Assembly (NCBI GenBank): GCA_963837695.1
Contig: CAWINZ010000003.1
Span: 293,563-357,562, forward strand
Reading direction: 5' to 3'
Origin: VRUE01 sp963837695
Lineage (GTDB): Bacteria; Actinomycetota; Thermoleophilia; Solirubrobacterales; 70-9
DNA length: 64,000 bases
In this document: positions 1 to 10,972 of the stretch, piece after piece
Numbering within the stretch: position 1 is the first letter of the stretch
Layout: every line of letters begins with the position of its first letter
Made by a program: the position numbers and the translations under genes
The notes under the pieces: model-generated
Seen by the model: only the letters and a program-made list of their open reading frames with translations
The model's database searches: none
Told to the model about the DNA's origin: nothing

Positions 1-2
1 AG

Positions 3-1031
3 GGAGACCCACGGTGGATCATGCGGCGGGCGCTCAAACGGGCCGAGGACATGGGCTTCGACACCTACAACATCGGCCCCGAGCTCGAGTACTTCTACTT
101 CCGCTCGGCCAAGCCCGAGGGCGGCGTGCCCGAGGTGCTCGACGAGGGCGGCTACTTCGATCTGACCACGCTCGACGCCGGCTCCGACGTGCGCCGCGAC
201 ACGATCCTGGCACTGGAGAAGATGGGCATTCACGTCGAGTACGCCCATCACGAGGTCGGCCCCTCCCAGCACGAGGTCGACATGCGCTACAAGGACGCGC
301 TGCGGATGTCGGACGACTGCATGACGTACCGCATCGTCGTCAAGGAGTATGCGATGAAATACGGCTGGCACGCGACCTTCATGCCGAAGCCGCTGTTCGG
401 CGAGAACGGCTCTGGGATGCACGTCCACCAGTCGCTGGTGAAAGACGGCAAGAACGCCTTCTTCGACGCCGACGACCCTTACTTCCTCTCGCCGACCGCG
501 AAGGCCTTCATCGCCGGGCAGCTGCGCCATGCGCGTGAGATATCGCCGCTCTTCGCCCAGTGGGTCAACTCCTACAAGCGCCTGGTCCCCGGCTTCGAGG
601 CGCCGGTCTACCTCGCCTGGTCGCGCCGCAACCGCTCGGCGCTGATCCGCGTGCCGCTCTACCACCCCGGCAAGGAGGCGGCGACCCGGGCCGAGCTGCG
701 CTGTCCCGACCCGGCCTGTAACCCCTACCTCTGCTTTGCCGGAATGCTGCAGGCGGGCCTGGAGGGGATCGAGCACGGCTACGAGCTGCCCGAGCCGATG
801 GAGCAGAACCTCTACCACCTCTCCCCGGAGGAGCGCTCCCAGCGCGGCATCGAGCAGCTGCCGGAGACGCTCGGCGAAGCGATCGACATCGCCGCCGACT
901 CGGAGCTGGTGCTGCGCACGCTCGGCGAGCACACCTTCCGGCGCTTCGTCGAGATCAAGCGGCAGGAATGGGACGACTACCGCGTCCAGGTCACGCCGTA
1001 CGAGATCGAAAACTTCTTGCCGGTGCTCTGA
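3..1031 (+). CDS. glnA: Glutamine synthetase, class I (5' truncated)
   Basis: This is the C-terminal part of a glutamine synthetase, which makes glutamine from glutamate, ammonia and ATP in the cytoplasm. The reading frame is open at the left edge, so the N-terminal beta-grasp domain is missing; about 343 residues remain of a usual 440-470. Visible signatures are GSGMHVHQSL (ATP/metal-binding region), the glutamate-binding stretch PGFEAPVYLAWSRRNRSALI and the late NLYHLSPEER segment. The short C-terminus ending IENFLPVL and the form of the NLY loop resemble the GSI-alpha (Bacillus-like) type rather than the adenylylated GSI-beta type, where the loop reads NLYDLP. The assignment to glutamine synthetase is firm. 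A role in primary nitrogen assimilation rather than as a GlnA-like paralogue is not proven. Confidence 0.9.
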   Translation, partial: GDPRWIMRRALKRAEDMGFDTYNIGPELEYFYFRSAKPEGGVPEVLDEGGYFDLTTLDAGSDVRRDTILALEKMGIHVEYAHHEVGPSQHEVDMRYKDALRMSDDCMTYRIVVKEYAMKYGWHATFMPKPLFGENGSGMHVHQSLVKDGKNAFFDADDPYFLSPTAKAFIAGQLRHAREISPLFAQWVNSYKRLVPGFEAPVYLAWSRRNRSALIRVPLYHPGKEAATRAELRCPDPACNPYLCFAGMLQAGLEGIEHGYELPEPMEQNLYHLSPEERSQRGIEQLPETLGEAIDIAADSELVLRTLGEHTFRRFVEIKRQEWDDYRVQVTPYEIENFLPVL

Positions 1032-1144
1032 CAGTCGATAGGCGGCGCCTGGGGGTGTCCTCGGTCGGCGACTGCGGGTCACGCACTAACAGTGCGCTCC
1101 CCTTGTCGCCTCCCTGCGTCCTACCCAGACTTGCCTCTCGACTG

Positions 1145-3538
1145 TCAGGTCCGCTTAGAGAGCGCCGAGGGCCACCAGAACTTGTCGCCCAGGGATAGGG
1201 CTATGGCTGGGACGAGGATGCTGCGGACGAGGAAGGTGTCGAGGAGGACGCCGAAGGCGACCACGAAGCCGAGCTCAGTGAGGAAGGTGAGGGGGAGGAC
1301 GGCGAGGACGGAGAAGGTGCCGGCGAGGACGATCCCGGCGCTGGTGATGACCGCGCCGGTGACCGCGAGGGCGCGGAGAATTCCTTCTCTGGAGCCGTGT
1401 TGGATCGTCTCCTCGCGGGCGCGGGAGATCAGGAAGATGTTGTAGTCGACCCCCAAGGCGACCAGGAAGACGAAGGCGAAGAGGGGTAACGAGGGGTCCG
1501 AGCCTGGGAAGCCGAAAACCACGTCGAAGAAGAAGTAGCCGACGCCGAGGGCGGCGAGGAAGCTGAGAATCACGGTCCCGATCAGGATCAGCGGCGCGAC
1601 CACGGCGCGCAGCAGTCCGATCAGGATCAGGAAGACGACGACGAGGATGATCGGTGGGATCACTATCGAGTCCCAACCGGCGGCGTCGCGGACGTCGAAT
1701 TCGACCGCCGTGGGGCCACCGACGAGGGTGCTCGGGGCGACCTCGTGGGCCGCTTCGCGGATCGGTTCGACCAGGTCGAATGCCGCGGTCGAGTAGGGGC
1801 TGATCGCCAGCGTCGCCTGGATCAGCGTCCCCGGCGGTCCTTCGCTCACCGGGCCGGAGACCGCCTCGACGTCTTCGACTCCGGCGACTGCGCGACGCAC
1901 GGCCGGGACGTCGGCGCGGTTCGCGACGACGATGTCGGTCAACGCGGTGGCGCCCGAGGGGAAGCTCCTTTCGAGCAGGTGCTGACCTTCGACCGATTCG
2001 ACTTCGGTGCGGTAGCTGTCTTCGCTGGTCAGGTCGGTCGAGAAGGTGGCGAAGCCGCAGCAGAGGATCAGCAGGACGACGATCGCGCCGCCCATGATCC
2101 GCGTCGGTGAGACGGCGACGCGGTTGCCGACCCGCGCCCAGAAGCCGTGGGTCGCGTCGGCGGTGTGCTCGCGGCTGTGGCGGCGGATCTCGTAGGGCTT
2201 GAAGACGCCCCGGTCGAGCGGGCCGACGATCAACGAGGGAAGGCGCCTGCCGCTGAGCAGGCGCAGGACCCAGTTGAGCAGCACGAGCGGCAGCAGGATC
2301 AAGACGAGGAGACAGGCGAGGACGACGCGGACGATCGCCCCGAGCGCCGACCCGTCGACGATGCGGCGCCGAGCCCGCTCGGAGACTTCGGAGGCTTGCG
2401 GGGCGGTCTGCTCCGTGTGCGGCACGAAGGGCCAGAAGGCGCGCCGTCCGAAGATCGTCAGCAGCGCCGGCAGCAGGGTCAGCATCGAGAGCGCCGCGCA
2501 GGCGATCCCGATCGCGGCGATCGGGCCGAGGCCCGAGGTGCCGTTGACCTTGGCGATGGTCAGGCAGAGCAGGGCGGCGATCACGGTCGCCGCCGAGGCG
2601 AAGATCGCCGGCCCGGCGGAGGCCAGCGCGGTGCGCATCGCCTCGTGCTTGTCGGCGTTTTTGTGCAGCTCCTCGCGGTAGCGGGCGACGAGTAGCAGCG
2701 CGTAGTCGGTGCCCGCGCCGAGCACAAGCACCGACATGATCGAGCTCGACTGTCCGTTGATCGTCACCCCCAACTCGGAGACCCCGTAGCCGATCGAGCG
2801 CGAGAGCGTCTCGGCGAACAGCACCGCGATCAGGGGGATGAGGAAGAACATCGGCGAGCGGTAGATCACGATCAGCAGGAAGATCACCAGGCTGACCGCG
2901 GCCAGCAGCAGGGTGCCGTTGATGCCTTCGAAGACTTCGATCGCGTCGGCCGAGAAGCCGGCGCCGCCGGTGACCTTCACGGAAAGCCCGGGTGGCGGGT
3001 TGTCGATCTGTTCGCGCCAGTACTTGACCGGATCGAGGATCCGTTCGCCCTCGCCGTTGCCCTTGATGTAGGAGGTGACGATCGCCGCCTTGCCGTCCGG
3101 CGAGAGAACCGGGCCGACGAAGGGCGCGTACGCGGCCGGCTGGCCCGGGACCGCTTTTGGAGGCGAGCCGCCCTTCTTGCCGCCCGCCGCCGCCGTTTCG
3201 CCGTCGGCTACGACACCCGGGAAGCGTTCTCCGCTCGTCATCTTGCCGACGTCTTCGACGATCGTGCGGCGGTCGGCGGCGGTCAGGCCGGACTCGCGCC
3301 TGAAGACGATCACGGCGGGGGCGATTTCGCCGTTCTGCAGCGACTCGGTTGCCTTCAGTGCGGCGGTCGATTCGGCCGAGCCCGGCAGGTAGGAGGTCGC
3401 CTCGTTGCTTTCGGCGTCTTCAAACTTGGCCGGCAGGTTGGCCGGGCCGGAGGCTATGAAGATCGCCAGGAACCAGACGGCGAAGACGATCCACTTTGCT
3501 CGGCGACCTGCCGCGAAGGTGAAGAACGAGCCACGCAC
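1145..3538 (-). CDS. MMPL-family (RND superfamily) transporter
   Basis: The product is a large inner-membrane transporter of the MMPL/RND type, a family that exports lipids and other hydrophobic molecules using the proton gradient. It shows the family's two-fold layout: one TM helix near the N-terminus (AKWIVFAVWFLAIF), an extracytoplasmic domain, a five-helix bundle containing GAGTDYALLLVARYREE, a second extracytoplasmic domain and a second bundle with ALGVDYNIFLISRAREE. The two GxxxDY motifs carry the proton-relay aspartates. I place the start at the GTG just before RGSFFTF, because the 44 codons further upstream run through a long inverted repeat and read as Pro/Arg-rich non-protein sequence. 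The gene follows the DUF255 gene on the same strand. The substrate cannot be told from the sequence. Confidence 0.88.
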   Translation of the reverse strand: MRGSFFTFAAGRRAKWIVFAVWFLAIFIASGPANLPAKFEDAESNEATSYLPGSAESTAALKATESLQNGEIAPAVIVFRRESGLTAADRRTIVEDVGKMTSGERFPGVVADGETAAAGGKKGGSPPKAVPGQPAAYAPFVGPVLSPDGKAAIVTSYIKGNGEGERILDPVKYWREQIDNPPPGLSVKVTGGAGFSADAIEVFEGINGTLLLAAVSLVIFLLIVIYRSPMFFLIPLIAVLFAETLSRSIGYGVSELGVTINGQSSSIMSVLVLGAGTDYALLLVARYREELHKNADKHEAMRTALASAGPAIFASAATVIAALLCLTIAKVNGTSGLGPIAAIGIACAALSMLTLLPALLTIFGRRAFWPFVPHTEQTAPQASEVSERARRRIVDGSALGAIVRVVLACLLVLILLPLVLLNWVLRLLSGRRLPSLIVGPLDRGVFKPYEIRRHSREHTADATHGFWARVGNRVAVSPTRIMGGAIVVLLILCCGFATFSTDLTSEDSYRTEVESVEGQHLLERSFPSGATALTDIVVANRADVPAVRRAVAGVEDVEAVSGPVSEGPPGTLIQATLAISPYSTAAFDLVEPIREAAHEVAPSTLVGGPTAVEFDVRDAAGWDSIVIPPIILVVVFLILIGLLRAVVAPLILIGTVILSFLAALGVGYFFFDVVFGFPGSDPSLPLFAFVFLVALGVDYNIFLISRAREETIQHGSREGILRALAVTGAVITSAGIVLAGTFSVLAVLPLTFLTELGFVVAFGVLLDTFLVRSILVPAIALSLGDKFWWPSALSKRT

Positions 3539-3562
3539 CTGGCGGATACTTGCAAATGGTGG

Positions 3563-3683
3563 GGAGGGGGAGGGGGTGTCCGGGCGGGCGCTGGGTTTTT
3601 CGCCCGGGACGTTGGCCGGCTCTCGCCGAGCTGGTGGGCGAAAAACAGGACGCCGCGTCCGCCCGGACACCCCCTCCCCCTCC
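3563..3683. terminator. Long nested inverted repeat between two minus-strand genes
   Basis: Perfect 25-bp outer arms lie at 3563-3587 and 3659-3683, and inside them are 10-bp arms TTTTTCGCCC at 3596-3605 and GGGCGAAAAA at 3636-3645. The structure begins 3 bp after the stop of the DUF255 gene and ends about 25 bp before the likely GTG of the MMPL gene. It could act as a terminator or as a leader structure limiting read-through into the transporter gene. There is no canonical U-tract after the outer stem. Confidence 0.6.
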
Positions 3684-3685
3684 TG

Positions 3686-5653
<1,968 letters not shown>

Positions 5654-5778
5654 GCGCTCACACTACCCGCGGCACATCGAGGCCAATTATTGGGTGGGTG
5701 GGCTCGCCGAAAGTAGGTTCCAATGCCGAATACCGGTGTGTTTTTAGGAAATGGACAGGCGAATCTATCTACCTTCCT

Positions 5779-7200
5779 ATGGTGGCGAACAAAAAACCCC
5801 CAGCGCAGAGTGAGCTAGCGATCGAAGCTGTGCTGAACAAGCTCGAGGACGAGGACCGCGAGGTCGTGCTGGCCGCGCTGGAGCGGGCCGAGCGCACCGA
5901 GGCCGAGTTGCGCTATCTCGCCGACCACGACTCGCTGACCGGGCTGCTCGACCGCCGCCGCTTCCGCGCCGAGCTCGACCAGTACGTCTCCTTCAGCGCT
6001 CGCTACGGCGGTCGTGGCGCGGTGATGATCGTCGACATCGATGGCCTCAAGGGCATCAACGACTCGCTCGGCCACCATGCCGGCGACAATTTGATCCGCC
6101 AGGTGGCCGCGGTCATGCGGGAAAGGGTGCGCGCCACCGACATCGTCGCCCGCCTCTCCGGCGATGAGTTCGCGATCCTGATGCCGCAGACCGAAGTCGA
6201 AGGTGCGATGCAGCTGGGCGAGGACCTGCGCGCCCAGGTCGCCGACAGCGTCCAGCCGACCTCCGACTCAGAGCCGGCGACGATCAGCGTCGGCATCACG
6301 ATGTTCGGCGGCGGCGAGAAGGGCATCGGCTCCGAAGCGGTGCTGGTCGCCGCGGACCAGGCGATGTACCGGGCGAAGGAGGGGGGACGCAACCAGATCG
6401 CCCTGTTCCGCGACCCGAGCGAGCCGCAGCACGATCCCGAGCGTCGCCAGACGACCGCGGCGCGGATCCGCGACGCGCTCACCGACGACCGCCTCAGCCT
6501 GCACACGCAGCCGATTCGCAGCCTCGCCTCAGGTGGGATCGAGCGCTATGAGCTGCTCCTGCGGATGACAAACGAGGACGGGGAGCTGCTGCCGGCGGCC
6601 TCGTTCATCGAGGCGGCGGAGCGCGCCGGGATGATTCAAGAGCTCGATCGTTGGGTCGTCGGGCAGGCTCTGGAGCTGCTCGGGGGGCGACAGCGAAAGG
6701 GAGCGCCGCTGTCGCTGCACATCAACCTCTCCGGTGCCTCGCTGGCCGACATCTCGGTGCTCGAGTTCATCGAACGGCGGCTCGACGAAGGCGACGCCGA
6801 TCCCTCCAAATGCACCTTTGAGATCACCGAGACGGCGCACGTCCACGACTTCGATGCGGCCTCTGGGTTCGCCGACCGGCTGACCGAGTTCGGCTGTCAG
6901 GTCGCGATCGACGACTACGGCGCCGGCTTCAGCCCTTTCCACTACCTGAAGACGATCCCGTTCGACCTGATCAAGATCGACGGCGCGTTCATCCGCGATC
7001 TGCCACGCAGCGATGCCGACCAGCTCACCGTCAAGGCAATCGTCCAGATCGCCCGCGGCCTCGGCAAGGCGACGATCGCCGAGTACGTACAGGACGACCA
7101 GACGGCCGAGATGCTGCGCGGGTACGGCGTCGACATGGCCCAGGGCTTCCACCTCGGCCGGCCTGTCGGGCTGGACGAGGCCTTCGCCCAGACTGCCTAG
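5779..7200 (+). CDS. GGDEF-EAL cyclic-di-GMP turnover protein
   Basis: This cytoplasmic 473-residue protein joins a diguanylate cyclase domain to an EAL phosphodiesterase domain, so it can make and/or break cyclic di-GMP. The GGDEF domain starts at LADHDSLTGLLDRRRF; its catalytic motif reads SGDEF, a form that is usually still active, and an RATD inhibitory site lies exactly five residues upstream. The EAL domain has ELLLR in place of EALLR, then EITET, IDDYGAGFS and IKIDGAFI, so the main metal ligands and catalytic lysine look present. A short N-terminal helix is the only other region, with no PAS or membrane sensor. The ATG used here removes 74 upstream codons that overlap the promoter of the divergent gene. 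The net direction of activity cannot be decided from sequence. Confidence 0.88.
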   Translation: MVANKKPPAQSELAIEAVLNKLEDEDREVVLAALERAERTEAELRYLADHDSLTGLLDRRRFRAELDQYVSFSARYGGRGAVMIVDIDGLKGINDSLGHHAGDNLIRQVAAVMRERVRATDIVARLSGDEFAILMPQTEVEGAMQLGEDLRAQVADSVQPTSDSEPATISVGITMFGGGEKGIGSEAVLVAADQAMYRAKEGGRNQIALFRDPSEPQHDPERRQTTAARIRDALTDDRLSLHTQPIRSLASGGIERYELLLRMTNEDGELLPAASFIEAAERAGMIQELDRWVVGQALELLGGRQRKGAPLSLHINLSGASLADISVLEFIERRLDEGDADPSKCTFEITETAHVHDFDAASGFADRLTEFGCQVAIDDYGAGFSPFHYLKTIPFDLIKIDGAFIRDLPRSDADQLTVKAIVQIARGLGKATIAEYVQDDQTAEMLRGYGVDMAQGFHLGRPVGLDEAFAQTA

Positions 7201-7211
7201 GGCGGTCATCC

Positions 7212-8648
7212 TCAGCCGCGCAGCTCGGCCCGCTTGATCTTGCCGCTGGCCGTCTTCGGCAGCTCGACGGCGAACTCGACGATGCGGGGGAACTTGTAGG
7301 GGGCGGTCTCGCGCTTGCAGTGCTCCTGCAGCTCGCGGGCCAGCTCCTCACTCGGCTCGCGGTCGCGCGGAACGACGATCGCGCGCACGACGGCGCCGCG
7401 CTCGGCGTCGGGGGCGGCGACCGCCGCGGCCTCGGCGACGGCGGGGTGGGTGAGCAACGCTGCCTCGACCTCGACCGGGCCGATCCGGTAGCCGGAGGAG
7501 ACGATCACGTCGTCGTTGCGCCCTTCGAACCAGAGCCGGCCGTCGTCGTCCTGGCGGACCAGGTCGCCGGTCGGCCACCACTCGCCGTCGAAGCGCTCGC
7601 CGTCGAGGTAGCGCGAGAAGAAGGTGGGGGAGGTGGAGGCTCTGAGCTGGAGCTCGCCGTCGTGGACGTGGACCTCGATTCCGGGCAGCGGCCTGCCCAT
7701 CGAGCCGGCGTGCACCGGTTCGCCCGCAAGGTTGCCGGAGATGTGCCCGGTCTCGGTCTGCCCGTAACCATCGGCGGGCTCGAGCCCCATCTCGGCGCGG
7801 AACGTGGCAACGGTCTCCGCCTCGAGCGCCTCTCCCGCGGAGACCATGCGGCGCATCGCCGGGAGGGGACGCAGCGACGTGCGCTTGGCCAGCATCCTGT
7901 ACTCGGTCGGCGCCTGGCAGAGCACGTTGACGCCCAGGGCTTCAGCGATGTCGAGCCGGTCGGCCGGGTCGAAGCGGCCGTCGTGGATGACCGCGGCAGC
8001 GCCGGTCAGCCAGGGTGCGAGGAAGACGTTGCGAGCCGACTTGGACCAGCCGGGAGCGGTCGTGCACCAGACCAGCTCGCCGGGCCGGGAGCCGAGCCAG
8101 TGCTCGGCCTGGGTGCGCTGTCCGCTCAGGTAGCGGTAGGCGTGGACGACGCCACGCGGCTCGCCGGTGGTGCCGGAGGTGAAGACGATCAGTGCCGGGT
8201 CCTCGCCGTCCATCGCCTCGATCGCCGCCGGAGTCTCCTGCGGCCGGTCCTCGTCGAGGGTCGCGGCGACCTCGTCTAGGGTCATCGCCGGCACTCCGTC
8301 GGGAAGTTCGGCGAGCATCTCCTCCGCTCCGACGCAGAGCGCCGGAGCCGCGGCGCCGACGCGCTGCTCGAGGTCGTGGCGGCGCAGCTGTGGGCTGCAG
8401 GGCAGGGCGACGGCGCCCATCCGCCAGCAGGCGAGCAGCGTCAGCGCCCACTCGATCCGGTTGCCGAGCAGCGTCACCACGACGTCGCCGCGTCTCACCC
8501 CGCGCGCGGCGAAAGCGCCGGAGAGCCCGGCCGAACGCGCAATCAATTCGCCGAAGTACCAGTCCCGCCGCCGTCCCTCGGCATCCACAGCCACGATCCC
8601 CAGCCGCGAAGCAGGCGCCCGCTCCATCACATCCTCAACGAAGTTCAC
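7212..8648 (-). CDS. AMP-dependent acyl-CoA synthetase
   Basis: The protein is an ANL-superfamily acyl-CoA synthetase that activates a carboxylic acid through an acyl-adenylate and transfers it to CoA. The P-loop-like motif VFTSGTTGEPRGVVHAY, the GYGQTETGH motif, TGDLVRQDDDG, the hinge GRNDDVIVSSGYRIGPVEVE and the C-terminal PKTASGKIKRAELRG with the catalytic lysine are all there. At 478 residues it is somewhat short for the family (500-550) but no core motif is lost. The start is a GTG (NFVEDVMERAP). It sits downstream of an MMPL gene on the same strand, separated by a strong palindrome, and ends 11 bp from the convergent GGDEF-EAL gene. Medium-chain or aromatic acids are possible substrates; this is not decidable here. 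Confidence 0.88.
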   Translation of the reverse strand: MNFVEDVMERAPASRLGIVAVDAEGRRRDWYFGELIARSAGLSGAFAARGVRRGDVVVTLLGNRIEWALTLLACWRMGAVALPCSPQLRRHDLEQRVGAAAPALCVGAEEMLAELPDGVPAMTLDEVAATLDEDRPQETPAAIEAMDGEDPALIVFTSGTTGEPRGVVHAYRYLSGQRTQAEHWLGSRPGELVWCTTAPGWSKSARNVFLAPWLTGAAAVIHDGRFDPADRLDIAEALGVNVLCQAPTEYRMLAKRTSLRPLPAMRRMVSAGEALEAETVATFRAEMGLEPADGYGQTETGHISGNLAGEPVHAGSMGRPLPGIEVHVHDGELQLRASTSPTFFSRYLDGERFDGEWWPTGDLVRQDDDGRLWFEGRNDDVIVSSGYRIGPVEVEAALLTHPAVAEAAAVAAPDAERGAVVRAIVVPRDREPSEELARELQEHCKRETAPYKFPRIVEFAVELPKTASGKIKRAELRG

Positions 8649-8674
8649 GCGCGGCAGTCTGCCGTAACTACGTT

Positions 8675-8723
8675 GCCGATGGGCCTAAAACACGCCTATA
8701 TGGCGTGTTTTAGGCCCATCGGC
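8675..8723. repeat. Palindromic element, intergenic copy
   Basis: Perfect 22-bp arms (8675-8696 and 8702-8723) enclose a 5-nt TATAT loop. The arms start GCCGATGGGCCTAAAACACG. The element lies between the end of the MMPL gene at 8731 and the start of the acyl-CoA synthetase at 8648. A second element with the same 22-5-22 layout and closely similar sequence lies inside the MaoC gene at 14691-14739, so this looks like a repeated family rather than only a terminator. Confidence 0.75.
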
Positions 8724-8730
8724 GGGTGGT

Positions 8731-10860
8731 TCACGCCTCGGAGATACCCAGGCGTAGGTAGATGCGGCGCAGGGGCTTGGGGGCCCACCAGTTCCACTCG
8801 CCGAGCAGGCGCATCAGCGAGGGGACGAGCAGGGCGCGGACGATCGTCGCGTCGATCATCACCCCGAACGCCATCCCGATCGCGATCTGCTTGACGAAGA
8901 AGACGGTGCTGACGCCGAAGGCGAGGAAGACGATCGCGATCGCCAGCGCCGCTGCGGTTATCACCCGGCCGGTACGGCCGATCCCCATTGCGACCGCCTC
9001 CTCGTTGCTGGCGCCGAGGTCGTGGTGCTCCTTGATCCGCGACATCACGAGGACCGCATAGTCGGTGGCGAGCCCGAAGATGACGGCGAAGAGGAAGACC
9101 AGGCTGGTCACCTCGATCGCCGTCGGCCCGGTGTAGTCGAGCGGACCGGCGAGCCAACCGTCCTGGAAGGCGAGGACGAGGATGCCGAGCGTCGCCCCCA
9201 GGGTCAGCGAGTTCATCAACAGGGTCTTGATCGGCAGCAGGACCGAGCCGGTGAGCAGGAAGAGCAGGACCAGCGTGGTCAGCGCGATGATCCCGACGAC
9301 GAGCGGGGCGTGTTCGATCAGGCTCTGCTTCTGGTCGATGAAGCCGGCCGTGTTGCCGGAGACGAGCGTGGTCGAGGTGGCCGGCGGGGAGAGGCCGCGG
9401 ATCGCACGCACCGAGTCCTGGGCGCCGGCATGGAGGGCCGGTTCGGCGAGGGCGAAGTTGGCAAAGGCGACCTGGCCGGGGGCGCGGACGAAGGGGGAGC
9501 CGCCGGCAACCCCGTCGACGGCTTCGATCTGCCGCTGGAAGGTGGCCAAGCGGGCGTTGCTCGCGTGCCCGTCGACGGTGACGGTGACCGCCTCGGTGAC
9601 GTCGCGCGGGTAGTGCGCTTCGAGGTAGTCGTAGGCTTCGTGCGAGGGTTTGCCGGGCGGCACAGCTTCGGCGCTGGGCCCGGTGAGGGTCGTCCACAGC
9701 AGCGGCGTCGCGGCGACGAGCAGGAGCGCCGAGCTGGCCAAGGCGACGGCGACCGGGCGGCGCATCACGCCGCGGGCCAGGCGGTACCAGCCGTCGGAGG
9801 TGTCGGACACCGCCGGACCGCGGCGGATCGAGAGCGCATCGATGCGCGTGCCCAGCAGGCGCAGCAGCGCGGGCACGACGAGCACCGCGATGATCGAGGA
9901 GAGCACCGCCACAGAGGCGCCGGCGACCGCCATCGAGTAGAGGAAGCGCTGCGGCATGAAGATCAGGGCCGCCATTGCCGCCGCGACCGTGAGGCCGGAG
10001 AAGACCGCCGTGCGCCCCGCCGTGACGACGGTGCGACGGTGTGCCTCCCGCGACGCCCCGTCGCGGGAGATCTCCTCGCGGTAGCGCGAGACCATGAGTA
10101 ACGCGTAGTCGACCGCCAGCCCGAGGCTGAGTCCGGTGGCGATGTTGAGGGCGAAGACCGAGGTGTCGGTGATGCCGGCCATGATCCGCAGCACGAACAG
10201 CGTGCCGACGATCGAGACTCCGCCGATCAGCAGCGGGATCGCCGCGGCGACGACGCCGCGGAAGACGAACAAGAGCAGCAGGGCGAGGATCGGGAAGGCG
10301 ATCAGCTCGGCCCTGGTCAGGTCGGTTTTGGTCTGGTCGTTGGTTTCGTTGAAGCCCGCGGCGAAGCCGCCCATCTGGACGTCGAGGGAGCTCGAGGCGA
10401 TCAGGGGTTCGACGCCTTCGGCGGCGATGCCGCCCTTGTCCTCGATGTCCGTCGTCGAGAGGTAGCCGGTGATCACCAGCGATTCGCCGTCGTGGGCGAT
10501 CAGCTCGGCGCCGGCGCGGCGATCGCGCAGCGGATTGACGACCCGGCCGATGTACTCGACTCGCGACATGCCGCGGCTGAGCCGGTTGACCTCGCGGCGC
10601 ACGTTGGGGTTGGCGGTTTCGAGCGGCCCGCCGCCGGGGGCGCGGACGACAAGGGCGATCGCCGGGTTCGGGTTGTAGCCGAGCGATTCGTCGAGCAGCT
10701 TCGTCGCCCGCTCGCTCTCCGAGGCGCTGTCGGTGAACCCGGCCGCCTTCAGGTGCTGCTCGACGTTGTGGCCGACCGCGACGGCAAGCACGGCGAATAT
10801 CGCCACGGCGATGAGGACCCGCTTCGGATGGTTCCAGGTGAGGTCGGCGATTCGCGTCAT
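8731..10860 (-). CDS. MMPL-family (RND superfamily) transporter
   Basis: This 709-residue membrane protein has the complete MMPL plan: an N-terminal TM helix after MTRIADLTWNHPKRVL, a periplasm-facing loop domain, a helix bundle with LGLAVDYALLMVSRYREE, a second loop domain and a second bundle with FGLATDYAVLVMSRIKEH. These aspartate-tyrosine motifs in TM4 and TM10 are the proton-relay signature. It is likely to export a lipid or hydrophobic compound. It is transcribed divergently from the HxlR regulator, with a perfect inverted repeat in the 112-bp gap, which makes local control by that regulator likely. The ATG at 10860 fits the family's N-terminus. The substrate is unknown. Confidence 0.9.
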   Translation of the reverse strand: MTRIADLTWNHPKRVLIAVAIFAVLAVAVGHNVEQHLKAAGFTDSASESERATKLLDESLGYNPNPAIALVVRAPGGGPLETANPNVRREVNRLSRGMSRVEYIGRVVNPLRDRRAGAELIAHDGESLVITGYLSTTDIEDKGGIAAEGVEPLIASSSLDVQMGGFAAGFNETNDQTKTDLTRAELIAFPILALLLLFVFRGVVAAAIPLLIGGVSIVGTLFVLRIMAGITDTSVFALNIATGLSLGLAVDYALLMVSRYREEISRDGASREAHRRTVVTAGRTAVFSGLTVAAAMAALIFMPQRFLYSMAVAGASVAVLSSIIAVLVVPALLRLLGTRIDALSIRRGPAVSDTSDGWYRLARGVMRRPVAVALASSALLLVAATPLLWTTLTGPSAEAVPPGKPSHEAYDYLEAHYPRDVTEAVTVTVDGHASNARLATFQRQIEAVDGVAGGSPFVRAPGQVAFANFALAEPALHAGAQDSVRAIRGLSPPATSTTLVSGNTAGFIDQKQSLIEHAPLVVGIIALTTLVLLFLLTGSVLLPIKTLLMNSLTLGATLGILVLAFQDGWLAGPLDYTGPTAIEVTSLVFLFAVIFGLATDYAVLVMSRIKEHHDLGASNEEAVAMGIGRTGRVITAAALAIAIVFLAFGVSTVFFVKQIAIGMAFGVMIDATIVRALLVPSLMRLLGEWNWWAPKPLRRIYLRLGISEA

Positions 10861-10913
10861 GGGAGTCCTAACGGGCGAAGGGACGAGACAATTCGGGCAG
10901 GACCGTACCAGAA

Positions 10914-10933
10914 TTCAAAGTATCCACTTTGAA
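10914..10933. promoter_or_regulatory. Probable operator between MMPL and HxlR genes
   Basis: The sequence TTCAAAGTATCCACTTTGAA is a perfect 8-bp inverted repeat around a 4-bp centre. It lies in the gap between the divergent MMPL gene (start 10860) and the HxlR gene (start 10973), in a locally AT-rich stretch that probably holds both promoters. Winged-helix dimers such as HxlR bind sites of this size and symmetry. Confidence 0.6.
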
Positions 10934-10972
10934 ATTCAAATTAAGGCTGTTACGATCGCTACCATCGAAACG

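Noticed and set aside
9022..10101. Long plus-strand open frames opposite the MMPL gene.
   Set aside because: They are rich in Gly, Arg, Asp and Glu, lack any motif and reflect the high GC content of the true minus-strand gene.
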